From the NCBI GenBank assembly GCA_017643645.1, contig JAEPNB010000003.1, positions 186,001 through 250,000 on the forward strand: DNA of 64,000 nucleotides, read 5' to 3'. The notes under the pieces are model-generated. The model made no database searches. It had not been told where the DNA came from and was given only the letters and a program-made list of their open reading frames with translations. A program made the position numbers and the translations under genes. This document shows positions 16,610-26,479 of the stretch, one piece after another. Source of the DNA: Balneola sp. GTDB lineage: Bacteria; Bacteroidota; Rhodothermia; Balneolales; Balneolaceae. Position 1 is the first letter of the stretch; each line of letters begins with the position of its first letter.

Positions 16610-18367
16610 TTACTTAACCGTATAAGATTTGGACAATGTTTCTATACCTGTTTGATTTGCCTTAAATGTAATGGAAAGTTTGCCTTGTTGCACGTTCATT
16701 GTTACACCCCATCTTCCTTGCGAATCAGTTTTTACAGTTTTTATAGTATCACCATTTTTAAGCTCTACTTCCATTTCAGGGAAAGCACGTCCAGTTATTG
16801 TTTTTGCAGAGTTTGCAGCAGAAATATCTTCTTTTATATCCAGCCCATCAAGTTTAACTTTAAAAAGATATTCCTCAGTTAAATGTACAACCCGAAGTTC
16901 TTTGCGAGTGGTATTCTGAGAGCCATCTGTTGAAGTTACATTTATGATCTGATCATTTGATTCTAATGAAACAACTCTGTTGAAAACCCCGGAACCAGAT
17001 ACCTTAGTATTTTCACCATTAACTACTACAATGGCATCCGGTTCGGTTACACCTGTTATGGTTACCGAGTTTGATAATACAAAATGAACCTTTTGGTCAA
17101 ACTGATCACCAAAAATAGGGGGGGATTTTGTGTCCTGATTTCTTATAACCAAAAATTTATCAGTAAAAGGGCCTTTAAGTCCCAATTCATCTACGGATTG
17201 TATTCTCACATAGGTAGTACTAAGTGGAAGGTTTTCTATTAAGATCCTGGTATTAGTTATTTCTTTGACTACTACATTTTCATCAAAATTATAAGCAGTA
17301 CTATATTCTACCCTATAATTTACAGCATCGCTAACCCCTTCAAAATTTAAAAGAAAATCATTTTGATAAATAATGGTATCCAGTTTTGAAGTTAAGTATT
17401 TGGGTGCGGGTAAAAGTTTTACAGGAGGCAAGGGAGCCGCACTTCCGCGAATGATTGTTCCTTCATCTTTTCGGATAGTTACAATAACGTTATTCGCTGA
17501 AACCATAGCCTCACCATCATAATTAGAGAGTCTTACATTCGTTCCACCTGAGTTTTCTGCCAGGAAATTTTGTGTATTCAATTCTGTAGTAGAATTTCCA
17601 GCGTTCAAAACATAGTTACTTCGCTCTTTACCAACAGCAGACAGCTTTGAAAGCAAACCACCTTCCACCAATGTGATTTCAGCATCGGCACTTTTATCAA
17701 GTTTATCTATTCTGGACTTTCTGATAATTGCTGTTGTACTGGGATTAACTATAATATTACTTCCATCAGTAAAAGCTAAAGTAGCATAACTTTCTTCTTG
17801 TGTTCTTACCCCATGCGATTCTTCAAACAGATCACCCACAAAAGCCTCATTCCAACTGGCAAGCAATCCCAACCTTTTATCGACAAGCCCGTTTTTTGAA
17901 ATCAATTGTGCCTGAATGGATACCAATCGGTTATTATTAAGGATTCTCTCCAAGGCGTCAACTGAAGGTTTAAATCGTTCACTGATAACCAATGCATTTT
18001 CTAAGTTTCCATTTCTGATCTCATCCAGATAATCACTGAACAACTTGTTAGTATCATTTAGTTGATTAGTAGCAAAAATTGTAGCTCCCTCACCAATCAG
18101 TTTATTTGTCCTTTTTTGTTGATCTTCAAAAACGAGGGTGGAATTGGTAAGGCTTCTCAGTTTAAGAAGATCACCACTAGATAGAGTAAAAGTATTATTT
18201 GTGATGTTATGGTCAGCAAGACTGACAACTACCGGCCAATTCAGGGAACTGCCGGCATATCTCTGTGATATTTGCTGAAGCTTATCGCTTGAAAAAGACA
18301 CAGGAGTCTGAGCTTGAACATCCAAAGAAATAAAACTTATTAGAAAAGCTATAGTCAGTATTTTCAT
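16610..18367 (-). CDS. FecR-domain periplasmic protein with FN3/Ig-like modules
   Basis: A 585-aa exported protein (signal peptide MKILTIAFLISFISLDVQAQ). The N-terminal part resembles a LysM-like segment (KLQQISQRYAGSSLNWPVV). A FecR domain follows around residues 170-300: GVRTQEESYATLAFTDGSNIIV, then TLVEGGLLSKL and NFLAENSGGTNVRLSNYDGEAMV. Next come a fibronectin-III-like unit (YRVEYSTAYNFDENVVV, YVRIQSVDELGLKGPF) and a C-terminal Ig-like unit (VTEPDAIVVVNGE). Unlike classical FecR it has no cytoplasmic anti-sigma region or TM helix, so it is not a sigma regulator. Its ATG overlaps the TAA of the histidine kinase gene by one base, implying coupled translation and a shared job in envelope sensing or assembly. 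Confidence 0.8.
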   Translation of the reverse strand: MKILTIAFLISFISLDVQAQTPVSFSSDKLQQISQRYAGSSLNWPVVVSLADHNITNNTFTLSSGDLLKLRSLTNSTLVFEDQQKRTNKLIGEGATIFATNQLNDTNKLFSDYLDEIRNGNLENALVISERFKPSVDALERILNNNRLVSIQAQLISKNGLVDKRLGLLASWNEAFVGDLFEESHGVRTQEESYATLAFTDGSNIIVNPSTTAIIRKSRIDKLDKSADAEITLVEGGLLSKLSAVGKERSNYVLNAGNSTTELNTQNFLAENSGGTNVRLSNYDGEAMVSANNVIVTIRKDEGTIIRGSAAPLPPVKLLPAPKYLTSKLDTIIYQNDFLLNFEGVSDAVNYRVEYSTAYNFDENVVVKEITNTRILIENLPLSTTYVRIQSVDELGLKGPFTDKFLVIRNQDTKSPPIFGDQFDQKVHFVLSNSVTITGVTEPDAIVVVNGENTKVSGSGVFNRVVSLESNDQIINVTSTDGSQNTTRKELRVVHLTEEYLFKVKLDGLDIKEDISAANSAKTITGRAFPEMEVELKNGDTIKTVKTDSQGRWGVTMNVQQGKLSITFKANQTGIETLSKSYTVK

Positions 18368-20481
18368 TATCCTGCTTTATATTTTTTTGGGAAAGTTAGT
18401 ATAAACCTACTACCGATCTTAGCTGAAGATTCTAAAGCAATATCGCCATTATGACGTTGCATAATTTGTTTTACGTAAGCCAAACCAAGTCCTGTTCCTT
18501 TTTCACGAGCAGCTTTGATATTAGATTTTACTCTGAAAAACTTCTCAAACACTTTGCTCTGATCTTCAATACTGATTCCATAGCCATAATCGGTAATTGA
18601 AACTATAACGGATTCACGAGTTGATTTAAGGTCTATATCAATGACTCTTTCAGGTTCACCATATTTTACAGCGTTGCTGAGTATGTTTTGAATGGCATCA
18701 AAAACAAGATCTCTGTCTGCTTCAATATTAAACTTTTTCCCGGTCTCTGAAACAGAAAGTGATAAGCTCTTGGAAGAAAGCAACGGCTTAGATAACATCG
18801 TAACGTCTTCAATCACATCTTTAACATCAATTTCTGAAACATTTAGAGAAGTATTTCCTGCCTCAAGCTTTTGAACATCCAGAAAGCGATTTACTAACTC
18901 GTTCATCCGTTCCCCTGAGTTAAGAACTTCCTGCATCAGTGTTTTCGATTCTGCAGGTGCCATATCATCAGTTTCAATAATTAGCCTGGATAAACCTACA
19001 ACGCCTGTAATTGGGTTCTTCAGCTCATGAACAATCACGTTAATCATATCATTACGCTTGATGTCTAACAAGCGATCTTCGGTCTTGTCATGGATAATAA
19101 CATAGGCTCCGATCTCTTCATTACTTTCATCCAGAATGGACAAGTACTGGAAGTCATAGAAGTATTCTGTACCCTCATTGGTTGAATGAGTTAGTGAAGA
19201 CTGGTTTACCTTTATAGTGAATGGATCAGGGTAATGTAAAGCCTGGCTGGATTCTGAAACTTTAATATTAGGATGATTAAGGATCTTTTCCAATGATGTG
19301 TTTTTCGGATTCAGCTCCAGTTCTTCTAAAAATGAAATAAACTGATTGTTGATAAAAGTGAACATTCCTTCTTCACTAATTATACCTATCAAATCTTCAG
19401 AATAGGTAACCATATATTTATTTTTCCACTCTTCTAATATGATCTTCTCAACATTCAGTTTTTGATAACGGCTTAAAGTAGCTCTGATATTCTCCAGAGT
19501 ATCATGCATTGGCTGGAATTCGGGTAGCGATACTTGCTTTATCCTATGATCAAAATCCAGATTCCCTAAATACTCCACATCTTCTAAAAGAAGTTTGATA
19601 GGTTTATTTACACGCAAACTTACATACCAGCTAAAACCGAACATAAATAAGAGAACAAAAGCCGCAGTGTAGTAAGAAAACCGCACAAGTTGATTAACAG
19701 GTTCTAGTATGAACGCATCATCTACAGCTACTAAATGCCAGAAGGGAATTGTTTCAAACCTGGAAGAAAGGATATACCAGTTTTTTGAATCTATGGTTAT
19801 CATCTTTTCATCTGAAAAACTGGTCTCACCAATTAAGTCATTCGGAAATTCAAAGTTTGAGGAAGGGGTGACACTTTCGCCCATTGAGTTCGATATGCTG
19901 GTGAAGTAGGTGCCTCCAAGTGGAATGTTAGTAAGACTGTTGTTTAAATTCTGAGCGTTAAAGTAGAGTCGAAGTTTGAAAACATTTGAACCGATCTGAA
20001 AAGCTCTTTCTGTAATAAAGAAATCTACAGTTTGTTCCGGGTGATTTATCAACGCTGTATTGGTGGTTTCATCAATTCGGGACGGGTACCAATCAATCTG
20101 TTCAATATAAAAATCAATTGAATCATAAATACCTCGAACCAGATCTATTTCTTCGTCACTTTCAGTGTCAGCAATAATTACTCTCATTAATCCGGGAGTA
20201 TAATTAATAGCTTTGTTAGCTAATTCAGGAGCATTGGCGGGGTCCTGAGTAAGATCCTGTGCAAGCCTGATGGTGGAGTTGAGCCAGTTTTTTATCGTAC
20301 CATCTGTTTGTCGAAGTGTATATTCCTGAAGCTGAGATACAATGGTAGTTCTCTCTTTAACGATCTTATCCTGATACTCTGGTTTTATGAATATCCATAT
20401 CAAAGTAATCGCTGCCATAATCAGAAGCGATGAAATCAGAAAAATTCGGTCCCTGAGAGTTAGTTTTTGAAACATGTACAA
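18367..20481 (-). CDS. Membrane sensor histidine kinase (Cache-HAMP-PAS-HisKA-HATPase)
   Basis: A 704-aa kinase. TM1 lies near residues 13-31 and TM2 near 268-288, enclosing a ~235-residue extracytoplasmic sensor that looks like a double Cache domain (IPLGGTYFTSISNSMGE; WHLVAVDDAFILEP). A HAMP linker follows (VNKPIKLLLEDVEYLGNLD), then a PAS domain (about 360-470). The HisKA H-box is VIVHELKNPITG with phospho-acceptor His485. The ATPase shows the N box (NILSNAVKYGEP), G1 (DYGYGIS), F (FFRVK) and G2 (GTGLGLAYVKQI). All catalytic elements are intact. No response regulator gene is adjacent; its downstream partners are a FecR-domain and a PKD protein. First gene of that operon; regulation must act from 20482-20654. 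Confidence 0.93.
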   Translation of the reverse strand: MYMFQKLTLRDRIFLISSLLIMAAITLIWIFIKPEYQDKIVKERTTIVSQLQEYTLRQTDGTIKNWLNSTIRLAQDLTQDPANAPELANKAINYTPGLMRVIIADTESDEEIDLVRGIYDSIDFYIEQIDWYPSRIDETTNTALINHPEQTVDFFITERAFQIGSNVFKLRLYFNAQNLNNSLTNIPLGGTYFTSISNSMGESVTPSSNFEFPNDLIGETSFSDEKMITIDSKNWYILSSRFETIPFWHLVAVDDAFILEPVNQLVRFSYYTAAFVLLFMFGFSWYVSLRVNKPIKLLLEDVEYLGNLDFDHRIKQVSLPEFQPMHDTLENIRATLSRYQKLNVEKIILEEWKNKYMVTYSEDLIGIISEEGMFTFINNQFISFLEELELNPKNTSLEKILNHPNIKVSESSQALHYPDPFTIKVNQSSLTHSTNEGTEYFYDFQYLSILDESNEEIGAYVIIHDKTEDRLLDIKRNDMINVIVHELKNPITGVVGLSRLIIETDDMAPAESKTLMQEVLNSGERMNELVNRFLDVQKLEAGNTSLNVSEIDVKDVIEDVTMLSKPLLSSKSLSLSVSETGKKFNIEADRDLVFDAIQNILSNAVKYGEPERVIDIDLKSTRESVIVSITDYGYGISIEDQSKVFEKFFRVKSNIKAAREKGTGLGLAYVKQIMQRHNGDIALESSAKIGSRFILTFPKKYKAG

Positions 20482-20654
20482 TTTAGTTAACTGACCAAAG
20501 GTCTGCTTTTATACTTAAAAATACGATTAGAAAGATATCATAATTCAAAGTATGGTGTTTCACACCGGATTAATGAGTTAATGAAAGGATAATATTTAGT
20601 TAACAAAAGTTTAAGCTGAAAAATAGATTTTTTCACTGAACGAAGAATTAGCCA

Positions 20655-20912
20655 TTGATCCTGGGAAATGATTTTAATTTGAAAGCAAAAAGCATCCTGA
20701 AAAGGATGTATATCGACTCTGATGGAGAGGAGGGAGTACGTGTTTCTGTTAAAGACATTTCTGAAGAACTTGGTATTGATAAAACGGAAGCCAGAAATTT
20801 ATTCGAATATCTGGAGTCTAAGAAATGTTTAAAGATTGAGACCTTAGGCGGAGAATATTTATATGGGCATGTTTCTCTTACAAAAAAAGGATTGGCACGA
20901 TCTCAGAAATAA
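20655..20912 (+). CDS. Small winged-helix DNA-binding-like protein
   Basis: An 85-aa protein with a likely winged helix-turn-helix: KAKSILKRMYIDS, then VSVKDISEELGIDKTEARNLFEYLESKKCLKI (helix-turn-helix), then a beta wing (ETLGGEYLYGHVSLTKKG). It resembles stand-alone MarR/ArsR-like wHTH modules but I cannot name a family. The only start giving the full first helix is TTG at 20655 with a weak purine stretch (GAAGAA) before it; the first ATG in frame (20706) would cut the fold. It is divergent from the kinase operon across 173 bases and could bind there. A terminator follows directly. Confidence 0.65.
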   Translation: MILGNDFNLKAKSILKRMYIDSDGEEGVRVSVKDISEELGIDKTEARNLFEYLESKKCLKIETLGGEYLYGHVSLTKKGLARSQK

Positions 20913-20942
20913 AAAAGGCTCCGAATTGGAGCCCTTAAAAAA
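20911..20942. terminator. Bidirectional hairpin terminator
   Basis: GGCTCC (20917-20922) and GGAGCC (20928-20933) form a stem with a GAATT loop, with A-rich sequence before and after. It lies between the winged-helix gene (+) and the convergent zincin gene (-), and could serve both. Confidence 0.65.
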
Positions 20943-20959
20943 ATTAAAACAATAGTTAT

Positions 20960-23434
20960 CTATTTATCTGAGTCCAGAATGTTATCAATTCTTATCAGCA
21001 CATCTTTTAAATGAGCCTGAGTTGCAGCGTTTGTTCGAGAGGAAATATTACTTGCCACTTCCTTTCTTAACTCTGTTAGTTCATATCGAAGAGCCGGTCT
21101 GATATCTGAGTCTTTGATATCAAGAGCAGGGCCTCTGAATCCGCCACCTTGAGAATCTTCTTCAAACATTGTAGCTATTGAACTCAGATATTCTCTTTGC
21201 AAATTTCTTCTGAAAGCGTCAATATTATTTGTGCCTGATGTGTAAACTTCGCTCCAGATTCCTTTTCTGATATCTTCAAGTGCTTCATGAAGCGGATAAG
21301 AATCTTCATCAAATTCAGCTTGTTCTGATAAGCGAATCATTGCTCCGGCATTCATAGTGGAGCGCAAAATTCCTGACTGAAGGTTTTTAATGGTGTTTGT
21401 TACACCCTGAGCCTGAATTCTGTATAGAATTTCTTCATCCAGTAACCAATCCGGTGTAGTAAAAGCATGCTCGTTCAAGAACGACATCGCTTTTTTCTGG
21501 TATTCTTTGGAAACAGGAGTATAAACCCATCCTTCCTGATCAGAAGCTTTTCTGGACTGATACACTCCTCCGATATTTGTAGCAACGTGGCGTGCATAGC
21601 GTGACCATTGTCCGATTAACTCACCATAAATCTCTTCCAGATCGTCGTAGCCTTCGCCATCGGTTGAAGTCCACTCAATTAAGTTTGGAACAACTCTTTT
21701 TAAATTCATTAAACCATATGTGCTGGATTTAACAGGGTCGTCTCCCAGGTCTTCAGTTTGTGAAGAGGGATCATAACCGGTTGAAGATGCAAATCTGTAT
21801 ACAGGATCATCAGCTTTGGCTTCGATCCAACTATCCAGTGTTTCCAATTCATCTTCAGGAGTTTCTGCATCAGGAATTACTCGGTAACCCCAGTTAACAG
21901 AATATTTATCGTAAGGACCGATCTGTCTTATAAAACGAATGTTCTCATCGCCTGGTTGAGCGATGTAATTCTGACGAGCATATTCCATAATGGTTGTCGC
22001 AATGCCCCATTTTTGAGTAAAAGAACCGGATCTCAAGGAATCGGTAGGGTAAGCAGAACTTGATTGCATATTATGTGGCAAACCAATTGCATGACCTACT
22101 TCATGAGAAATTACACGACGCATAGTTTCACCGATCAGGTCATCATCCAGTTTAAGTTTTCTTGCTTCGGGATTAGTCGCTCCTGTTTCAATCATTAAAC
22201 GGTTTCTGTAAGATCTCATGTGGTTATGGAACCATACAATGTCGCTTTCAATGATCTCACCTGATCTTGGATCTGATACACTTGGACCAACAGCATTACG
22301 GACAGTACTTGCCACCCATCGTACAGTTGAATATCTAATATCTTCAGCACTCCAATCAGGATCTTCTTCTTTTGTAGGTGGGATTTTTGCCTGAACAGCA
22401 TTTTTAAATCCTGCTGCTTCAAAAGCTTCATTCCAGTCTAAAATTCCTTTGATAATGTAGGAGCGATATTTTTCCGGAGTTGCGGGATCCAGATAGTAAA
22501 CAATTGGCTTTACAGGCTCAACTAATTCACCACGAGCATAAGCTTCATGATCTTTGGGTTCTAATCTCCATCTTCGGATATATTCTTTCTGAGCAGCTTT
22601 TTGTTCATCAGAACCATAGTCAATTTGTCGAATGCTGAAATATCCAACTCGGTAATCAGCATACCTTTTTTGCATAGGTTCTTCCGGTAATAAAACTATA
22701 GACTGACTTACTTGAACAGAAAGAGTTTGGGTGTATTCAGCACTTGGAGGATTTGCAGCTATATAAGTCATAACCTGACGAATTTCTATATTTTCAGGGA
22801 AGCTTTTTACTGACTCAATAAAACTTCGGTCGGCATCTAATCTGCGTACTTGATAAGCTCTTCTCAAATAGGAAGGAATTCCGCTTATCGCTTCCACATC
22901 TTTTGTGAAAAGATCGGTCACATCTATAAGCACTCCTGAAGAATCTTTACTTAATGCTTCTATATCAAAGGCTGCAATTACAGGCTCATAATTATTTGCG
23001 CGAACTGACTCATAAACCGGAAGTTCTTCATCTGCAATGGCCTCATAAGATTTTTTCCTTAATAAGATCTTGTCTTTACTCCTTGAAAAACTAACTACCT
23101 GTTCAGCAGATTTCGATCCCGCAGAACTAAATCCTGAGAACCCGGGAGGTACGCCTGCAATTCTGCTTACCATTAACAGTTCTCTGCTTAAAAGGTCATT
23201 ACTGATCTCAAAAAAGTATTTTCCTTCCTGCTCATAAATAGTGAAAACGCCCTCATCTTTTGTGGCATCCTTATTTATAACTTTATCAAAAGATTTAATA
23301 CCACCCTTAGCGGAAGATCGGGCAGTGTTTGGAGTAGTTGTTTTATCAGATGTAGATTTCTTGGCTCCTGTACAACCTGCGAAACTAAGTGCCGAGGCAA
23401 GAATCAGGCTCAAAAAGATATTGCGATATTTCAT
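20960..23434 (-). CDS. Zinc metalloprotease-like lipoprotein (DUF4953/DUF5117)
   Basis: An 824-aa exported lipoprotein (lipobox ending in Cys21, SFAGC). The catalytic block is RRVISHEVGHAIGLPHNM: zinc ligands His444 and His448, catalytic Glu445 and third ligand His454, the metzincin-like HExxHxxGxxH. Preceding segments (VPPGFSGFSSAG; YRVGYFSIRQIDYG; EPVKPIVYYLDPATPEKYR; ILDWNEAFEAAGF) are typical of the DUF5117-DUF5118-DUF4953 family common in Bacteroidota and relatives. Biological substrate unknown; probably acts on the periplasmic or outer surface. Single gene, stop facing the terminator at 20911. Confidence 0.88.
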   Translation of the reverse strand: MKYRNIFLSLILASALSFAGCTGAKKSTSDKTTTPNTARSSAKGGIKSFDKVINKDATKDEGVFTIYEQEGKYFFEISNDLLSRELLMVSRIAGVPPGFSGFSSAGSKSAEQVVSFSRSKDKILLRKKSYEAIADEELPVYESVRANNYEPVIAAFDIEALSKDSSGVLIDVTDLFTKDVEAISGIPSYLRRAYQVRRLDADRSFIESVKSFPENIEIRQVMTYIAANPPSAEYTQTLSVQVSQSIVLLPEEPMQKRYADYRVGYFSIRQIDYGSDEQKAAQKEYIRRWRLEPKDHEAYARGELVEPVKPIVYYLDPATPEKYRSYIIKGILDWNEAFEAAGFKNAVQAKIPPTKEEDPDWSAEDIRYSTVRWVASTVRNAVGPSVSDPRSGEIIESDIVWFHNHMRSYRNRLMIETGATNPEARKLKLDDDLIGETMRRVISHEVGHAIGLPHNMQSSSAYPTDSLRSGSFTQKWGIATTIMEYARQNYIAQPGDENIRFIRQIGPYDKYSVNWGYRVIPDAETPEDELETLDSWIEAKADDPVYRFASSTGYDPSSQTEDLGDDPVKSSTYGLMNLKRVVPNLIEWTSTDGEGYDDLEEIYGELIGQWSRYARHVATNIGGVYQSRKASDQEGWVYTPVSKEYQKKAMSFLNEHAFTTPDWLLDEEILYRIQAQGVTNTIKNLQSGILRSTMNAGAMIRLSEQAEFDEDSYPLHEALEDIRKGIWSEVYTSGTNNIDAFRRNLQREYLSSIATMFEEDSQGGGFRGPALDIKDSDIRPALRYELTELRKEVASNISSRTNAATQAHLKDVLIRIDNILDSDK

Positions 23435-23504
23435 TTATAGATAGTTAGAGTAATTTGATTGCACGAAAGTATGTAAAAAAAGAAACCGTATTCGTAAAAT
23501 GGTT

Positions 23505-25040
23505 TTATTTATCCAGATTTCGAACAGAAGCTTTACTTTCAAATCCGAATCTGTCTATATAAGTAACTTGTATTTCCTGAAGCAGAGAAACTTCAGGTGC
23601 TTTCAGAGAATCAACACTTTCTGATTGAACTTCTATTGTGTATGGTAGAATAAGCTGTTTTCTTTTTTTGCTCAGAATTCTTTCAGACCAGGTATCGTCA
23701 TACTTATAATATACTATCCAGTTGGATATTTCAGCTTCTGGTTTATTAATTGAAACGACAACGTTTTCCTCTGAAAACTCATAGTCTACTTCAGGTAATC
23801 CGGGCGTTTTTTGATTAAGCCAGGAAAGTGATGGCACAACTGCTTTTTCTCTGTAAGGCTTGGTTTTTAATTCAGTTTGAAGAGTATCGTTTCCTATCAA
23901 TGGTGCTACACTCCAATGAACCAGACCGGGTGCTTCAGGGATCATTCCCCGGGTTATCATGATATTGTTAAGTACTTCGTCAGCCTGTTTCTCACCTTGG
24001 AATCGTCCAATACTGATTCCGGGCCAAACATGCCTGTTTTTATAGTTTTGTTCTGTCCACCAACCCAAAAGCACCGGGAAACTTTGCTCTACCTGATTAA
24101 CAGGCCAGTATAGTTGAGGAGAGAAATAATCGATCCAACCTTCGTTTAACCATAATTTAGCATCTGCATATAAAACATCATATTGATCAAACCCTTGAAT
24201 TGAGGAAGGATGTCCGGGGCGCCAGATACCAAACGGACTCAATCCAAACTTCACGAATGGCTTTTCTTTTTTAATTGAGGTGTAAATATTTTCAATAAAT
24301 TGATTTACTGAGTTTCTGCGCCAATCTCCTCGACTCATATCTCCGCCATTTCCCACATAATCATTCCAGCTTTTATCATCAGGGAAATCTTCATCATCGT
24401 TATATGACGGATATGGATAAAAGTAATCATCAAAATGAACACCATCTATATCATAGCGCTTAACAATATCCATAACTACATCAATACCGTGATCCTGAGT
24501 TTCTTTTAATGAAGGATCAAACCACCAATAGCCATTCTTCAATTCTACAACAAGATCACTTTTAATATTTACGAGCGAGTTATCTGAAACTATTCCACCT
24601 TTTGGGTGGTGAGCTCTGTACGGGTTAAGCCACACGTGCAGCTCCAATCCACGTTTATGAGCTTCATCAATCCAGAACTCCAGTGGATCGTAGTAGGGAA
24701 AGGGAGATTCTCCCTGTTCACCTGAAAGATAATAAGACCAGGGTTCCAGCTCACTTTCATATAAAGCATCAGCCTGAGGTCGTACCTGAAATATTACAGC
24801 GTTAAAATTATTATCAGCCAGCAGATCCAGTATTTCTAAAGCTTCTTCTTTCTGAACAGTAACAGGCAACCCCGGAGAACTGGGCCAGTTAATGTTATCA
24901 ACGGTAGCTACCCAGGCTGCTCTGAATTCTCTTTGTATTTCAGGGTGTGTAGGAGGAGTATTATTCTGTGTGTTTTTTAAAGATTGACAATTCAAAACCA
25001 ATAAAACAGAACACAGTAAAAAGAAGGTTTTTCTATACAT
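23505..25040 (-). CDS. GHL10 (DUF187) glycoside-hydrolase-like lipoprotein
   Basis: A 511-aa lipoprotein (lipobox ending LNC, Cys18). The mature protein begins with the DUF187/GHL10 signature EFRAAWVATVDNINWPSSPG, followed by FNAVIFQVRPQADALY, LELHVWLNPYRAHH, DGVHFDDYFYPYP and KFGLSPFGIWRPG, all strands of a TIM barrel with carboxylates at strand ends. The C-terminal ~100 residues form a beta module (YEFSEENVVVSINKP). The family is assigned to glycosidases (YngK-like) with possible cell-wall glycan substrates, but activity is mostly unproven. It follows the zincin gene's start by 70 bases on the same strand and probably has its own promoter. Confidence 0.88.
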   Translation of the reverse strand: MYRKTFFLLCSVLLVLNCQSLKNTQNNTPPTHPEIQREFRAAWVATVDNINWPSSPGLPVTVQKEEALEILDLLADNNFNAVIFQVRPQADALYESELEPWSYYLSGEQGESPFPYYDPLEFWIDEAHKRGLELHVWLNPYRAHHPKGGIVSDNSLVNIKSDLVVELKNGYWWFDPSLKETQDHGIDVVMDIVKRYDIDGVHFDDYFYPYPSYNDDEDFPDDKSWNDYVGNGGDMSRGDWRRNSVNQFIENIYTSIKKEKPFVKFGLSPFGIWRPGHPSSIQGFDQYDVLYADAKLWLNEGWIDYFSPQLYWPVNQVEQSFPVLLGWWTEQNYKNRHVWPGISIGRFQGEKQADEVLNNIMITRGMIPEAPGLVHWSVAPLIGNDTLQTELKTKPYREKAVVPSLSWLNQKTPGLPEVDYEFSEENVVVSINKPEAEISNWIVYYKYDDTWSERILSKKRKQLILPYTIEVQSESVDSLKAPEVSLLQEIQVTYIDRFGFESKASVRNLDK

Positions 25041-25217
25041 AAATTAATTATAAAGGGTTTTTGAAGCCGTAAAGGTTATACAAACCGGAGATAAGAGTCA
25101 TTATTAAGTTTGAAGATTCCCAAATTAAACATTTAATAAAAAAATGGAAGCGTTTTTTTATGAAAAATACCTACCTTTAAGTCTTTCAAAATTTTAAGCA
25201 ACTAAATTCCCAACGTT

Positions 25218-26333
25218 ATGATTATTGGTGTACCGAAAGAAATTAAAACACACGAAAACCGAATCGCTCTTCAACCGGGTGGCGCATTGCAAATGAAACG
25301 CAATGGACATGAGGTTTTAATACAAAAAGGGGCAGGTATTGGAAGTGGTTTCTTTGATGAAGATTATATTGAAGCAGGTGCAACCATTATTGATGATGTA
25401 GAAGAAGTGTGGAAGCGTGCTGATATGATCATGAAAGTAAAAGAGCCTATCGCTGAAGAATATCCGCGTATGAGAGAAGGGCAGATTATTTTTACTTATT
25501 TCCATTTCGCTGCTGATGAAGCATTGACAAAAGCAGTTGTTGATTCAAAATGTATTGCTATTGCTTACGAAACGGTGGAAAAAGCAGACGGTTCTCTTCC
25601 TTTGTTAATTCCGATGAGTGAAGTTGCAGGAAGAATGGCTGCTCAGGAAGGAGCTGTTTATCTGGAGAAACCAAAAGGCGGCCGTGGTATGTTGATGGGA
25701 GGAATTCCCGGAGTACAACCTGCTAAAGTACTGGTTTTAGGTGGTGGAATTGTAGGTGTGAATGCTGCTAAGATCGCTGCCGGTATGGGTGCTGACACTA
25801 CGATCATGGATATCAATATGCCAAGACTTCGGTATCTGGATGATGTAATGCCAAAGAACATACACACATTCTTCTCTTCAGAAGCGAATATCCGAGCAAT
25901 GTTGCCAAGTGTTGATGTGATCATCGGCGCTGTTTTAAAGCCGGGTGCAAAAGCTCCGCATTTGATCACCAGAGCAATGTTAAAAGAAATGCGTCCCGGA
26001 ACTGTGCTTGTTGATGTTGCTATCGATCAGGGTGGTTGTTTTGAAACTTCAAAACCAACTACACATACTGATCCTGTTTATATGGTTGAAGATGTAGTTC
26101 ATTACTGTGTTGCTAATATGCCGGGAGCAGTTCCTTACACTTCTACTTTAGGTTTAACAAATGTAACGCTTCCGTATGCAGTTGCTTTGGCGAACAAAGG
26201 CTGGAAACAAGCTCTTAAAGATGATAATGAATTGCTTCAAGGCTTGAATATTGCAAACGGTATTATCGTATATGATGACGTTGCTGAAGCGTTTGGTATG
26301 GATTGGGAACCTGTTGATTCTGTATTGAATTAA
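25218..26333 (+). CDS. ald: Alanine dehydrogenase
   Basis: A 371-aa NAD-dependent enzyme interconverting L-alanine and pyruvate plus ammonia, cytoplasmic. The length and the start MIIGVPKEIKTHENRIALQP are exactly those of Ald. The substrate-binding Lys is in MIMKVKEPIAEEY and the catalytic His in IFTYFHFAAD. The NAD-binding motif is VLVLGGGIVGVNAAKIAAGMGA with the acidic D in TIMDINMPRL. LVDVAIDQGGCFETS is also diagnostic. It stands alone, divergent from the GHL10 gene, with a strong terminator right behind it. Confidence 0.97.
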   Translation: MIIGVPKEIKTHENRIALQPGGALQMKRNGHEVLIQKGAGIGSGFFDEDYIEAGATIIDDVEEVWKRADMIMKVKEPIAEEYPRMREGQIIFTYFHFAADEALTKAVVDSKCIAIAYETVEKADGSLPLLIPMSEVAGRMAAQEGAVYLEKPKGGRGMLMGGIPGVQPAKVLVLGGGIVGVNAAKIAAGMGADTTIMDINMPRLRYLDDVMPKNIHTFFSSEANIRAMLPSVDVIIGAVLKPGAKAPHLITRAMLKEMRPGTVLVDVAIDQGGCFETSKPTTHTDPVYMVEDVVHYCVANMPGAVPYTSTLGLTNVTLPYAVALANKGWKQALKDDNELLQGLNIANGIIVYDDVAEAFGMDWEPVDSVLN

Positions 26334-26360
26334 GGTCTCTTAAAATGATATGCTTTTATC

Positions 26361-26391
26361 AAATGGACGTGATTTATCACGTCCATTTTTT
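26361..26391 (+). terminator. Rho-independent terminator of ald
   Basis: ATGGACGTGAT (26363-26373) and ATCACGTCCAT (26376-26386) are perfect 11-base arms around a two-base gap, followed by a run of T. Confidence 0.92.
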
Positions 26392-26479
26392 GTTTTGATA
26401 ATCTTTCAAAGGATTATAGAAGAAATAGACTAAAGTTAGATTACTTTTCTTTTGGAGTAAGAACAGTTACTTTTTATAG

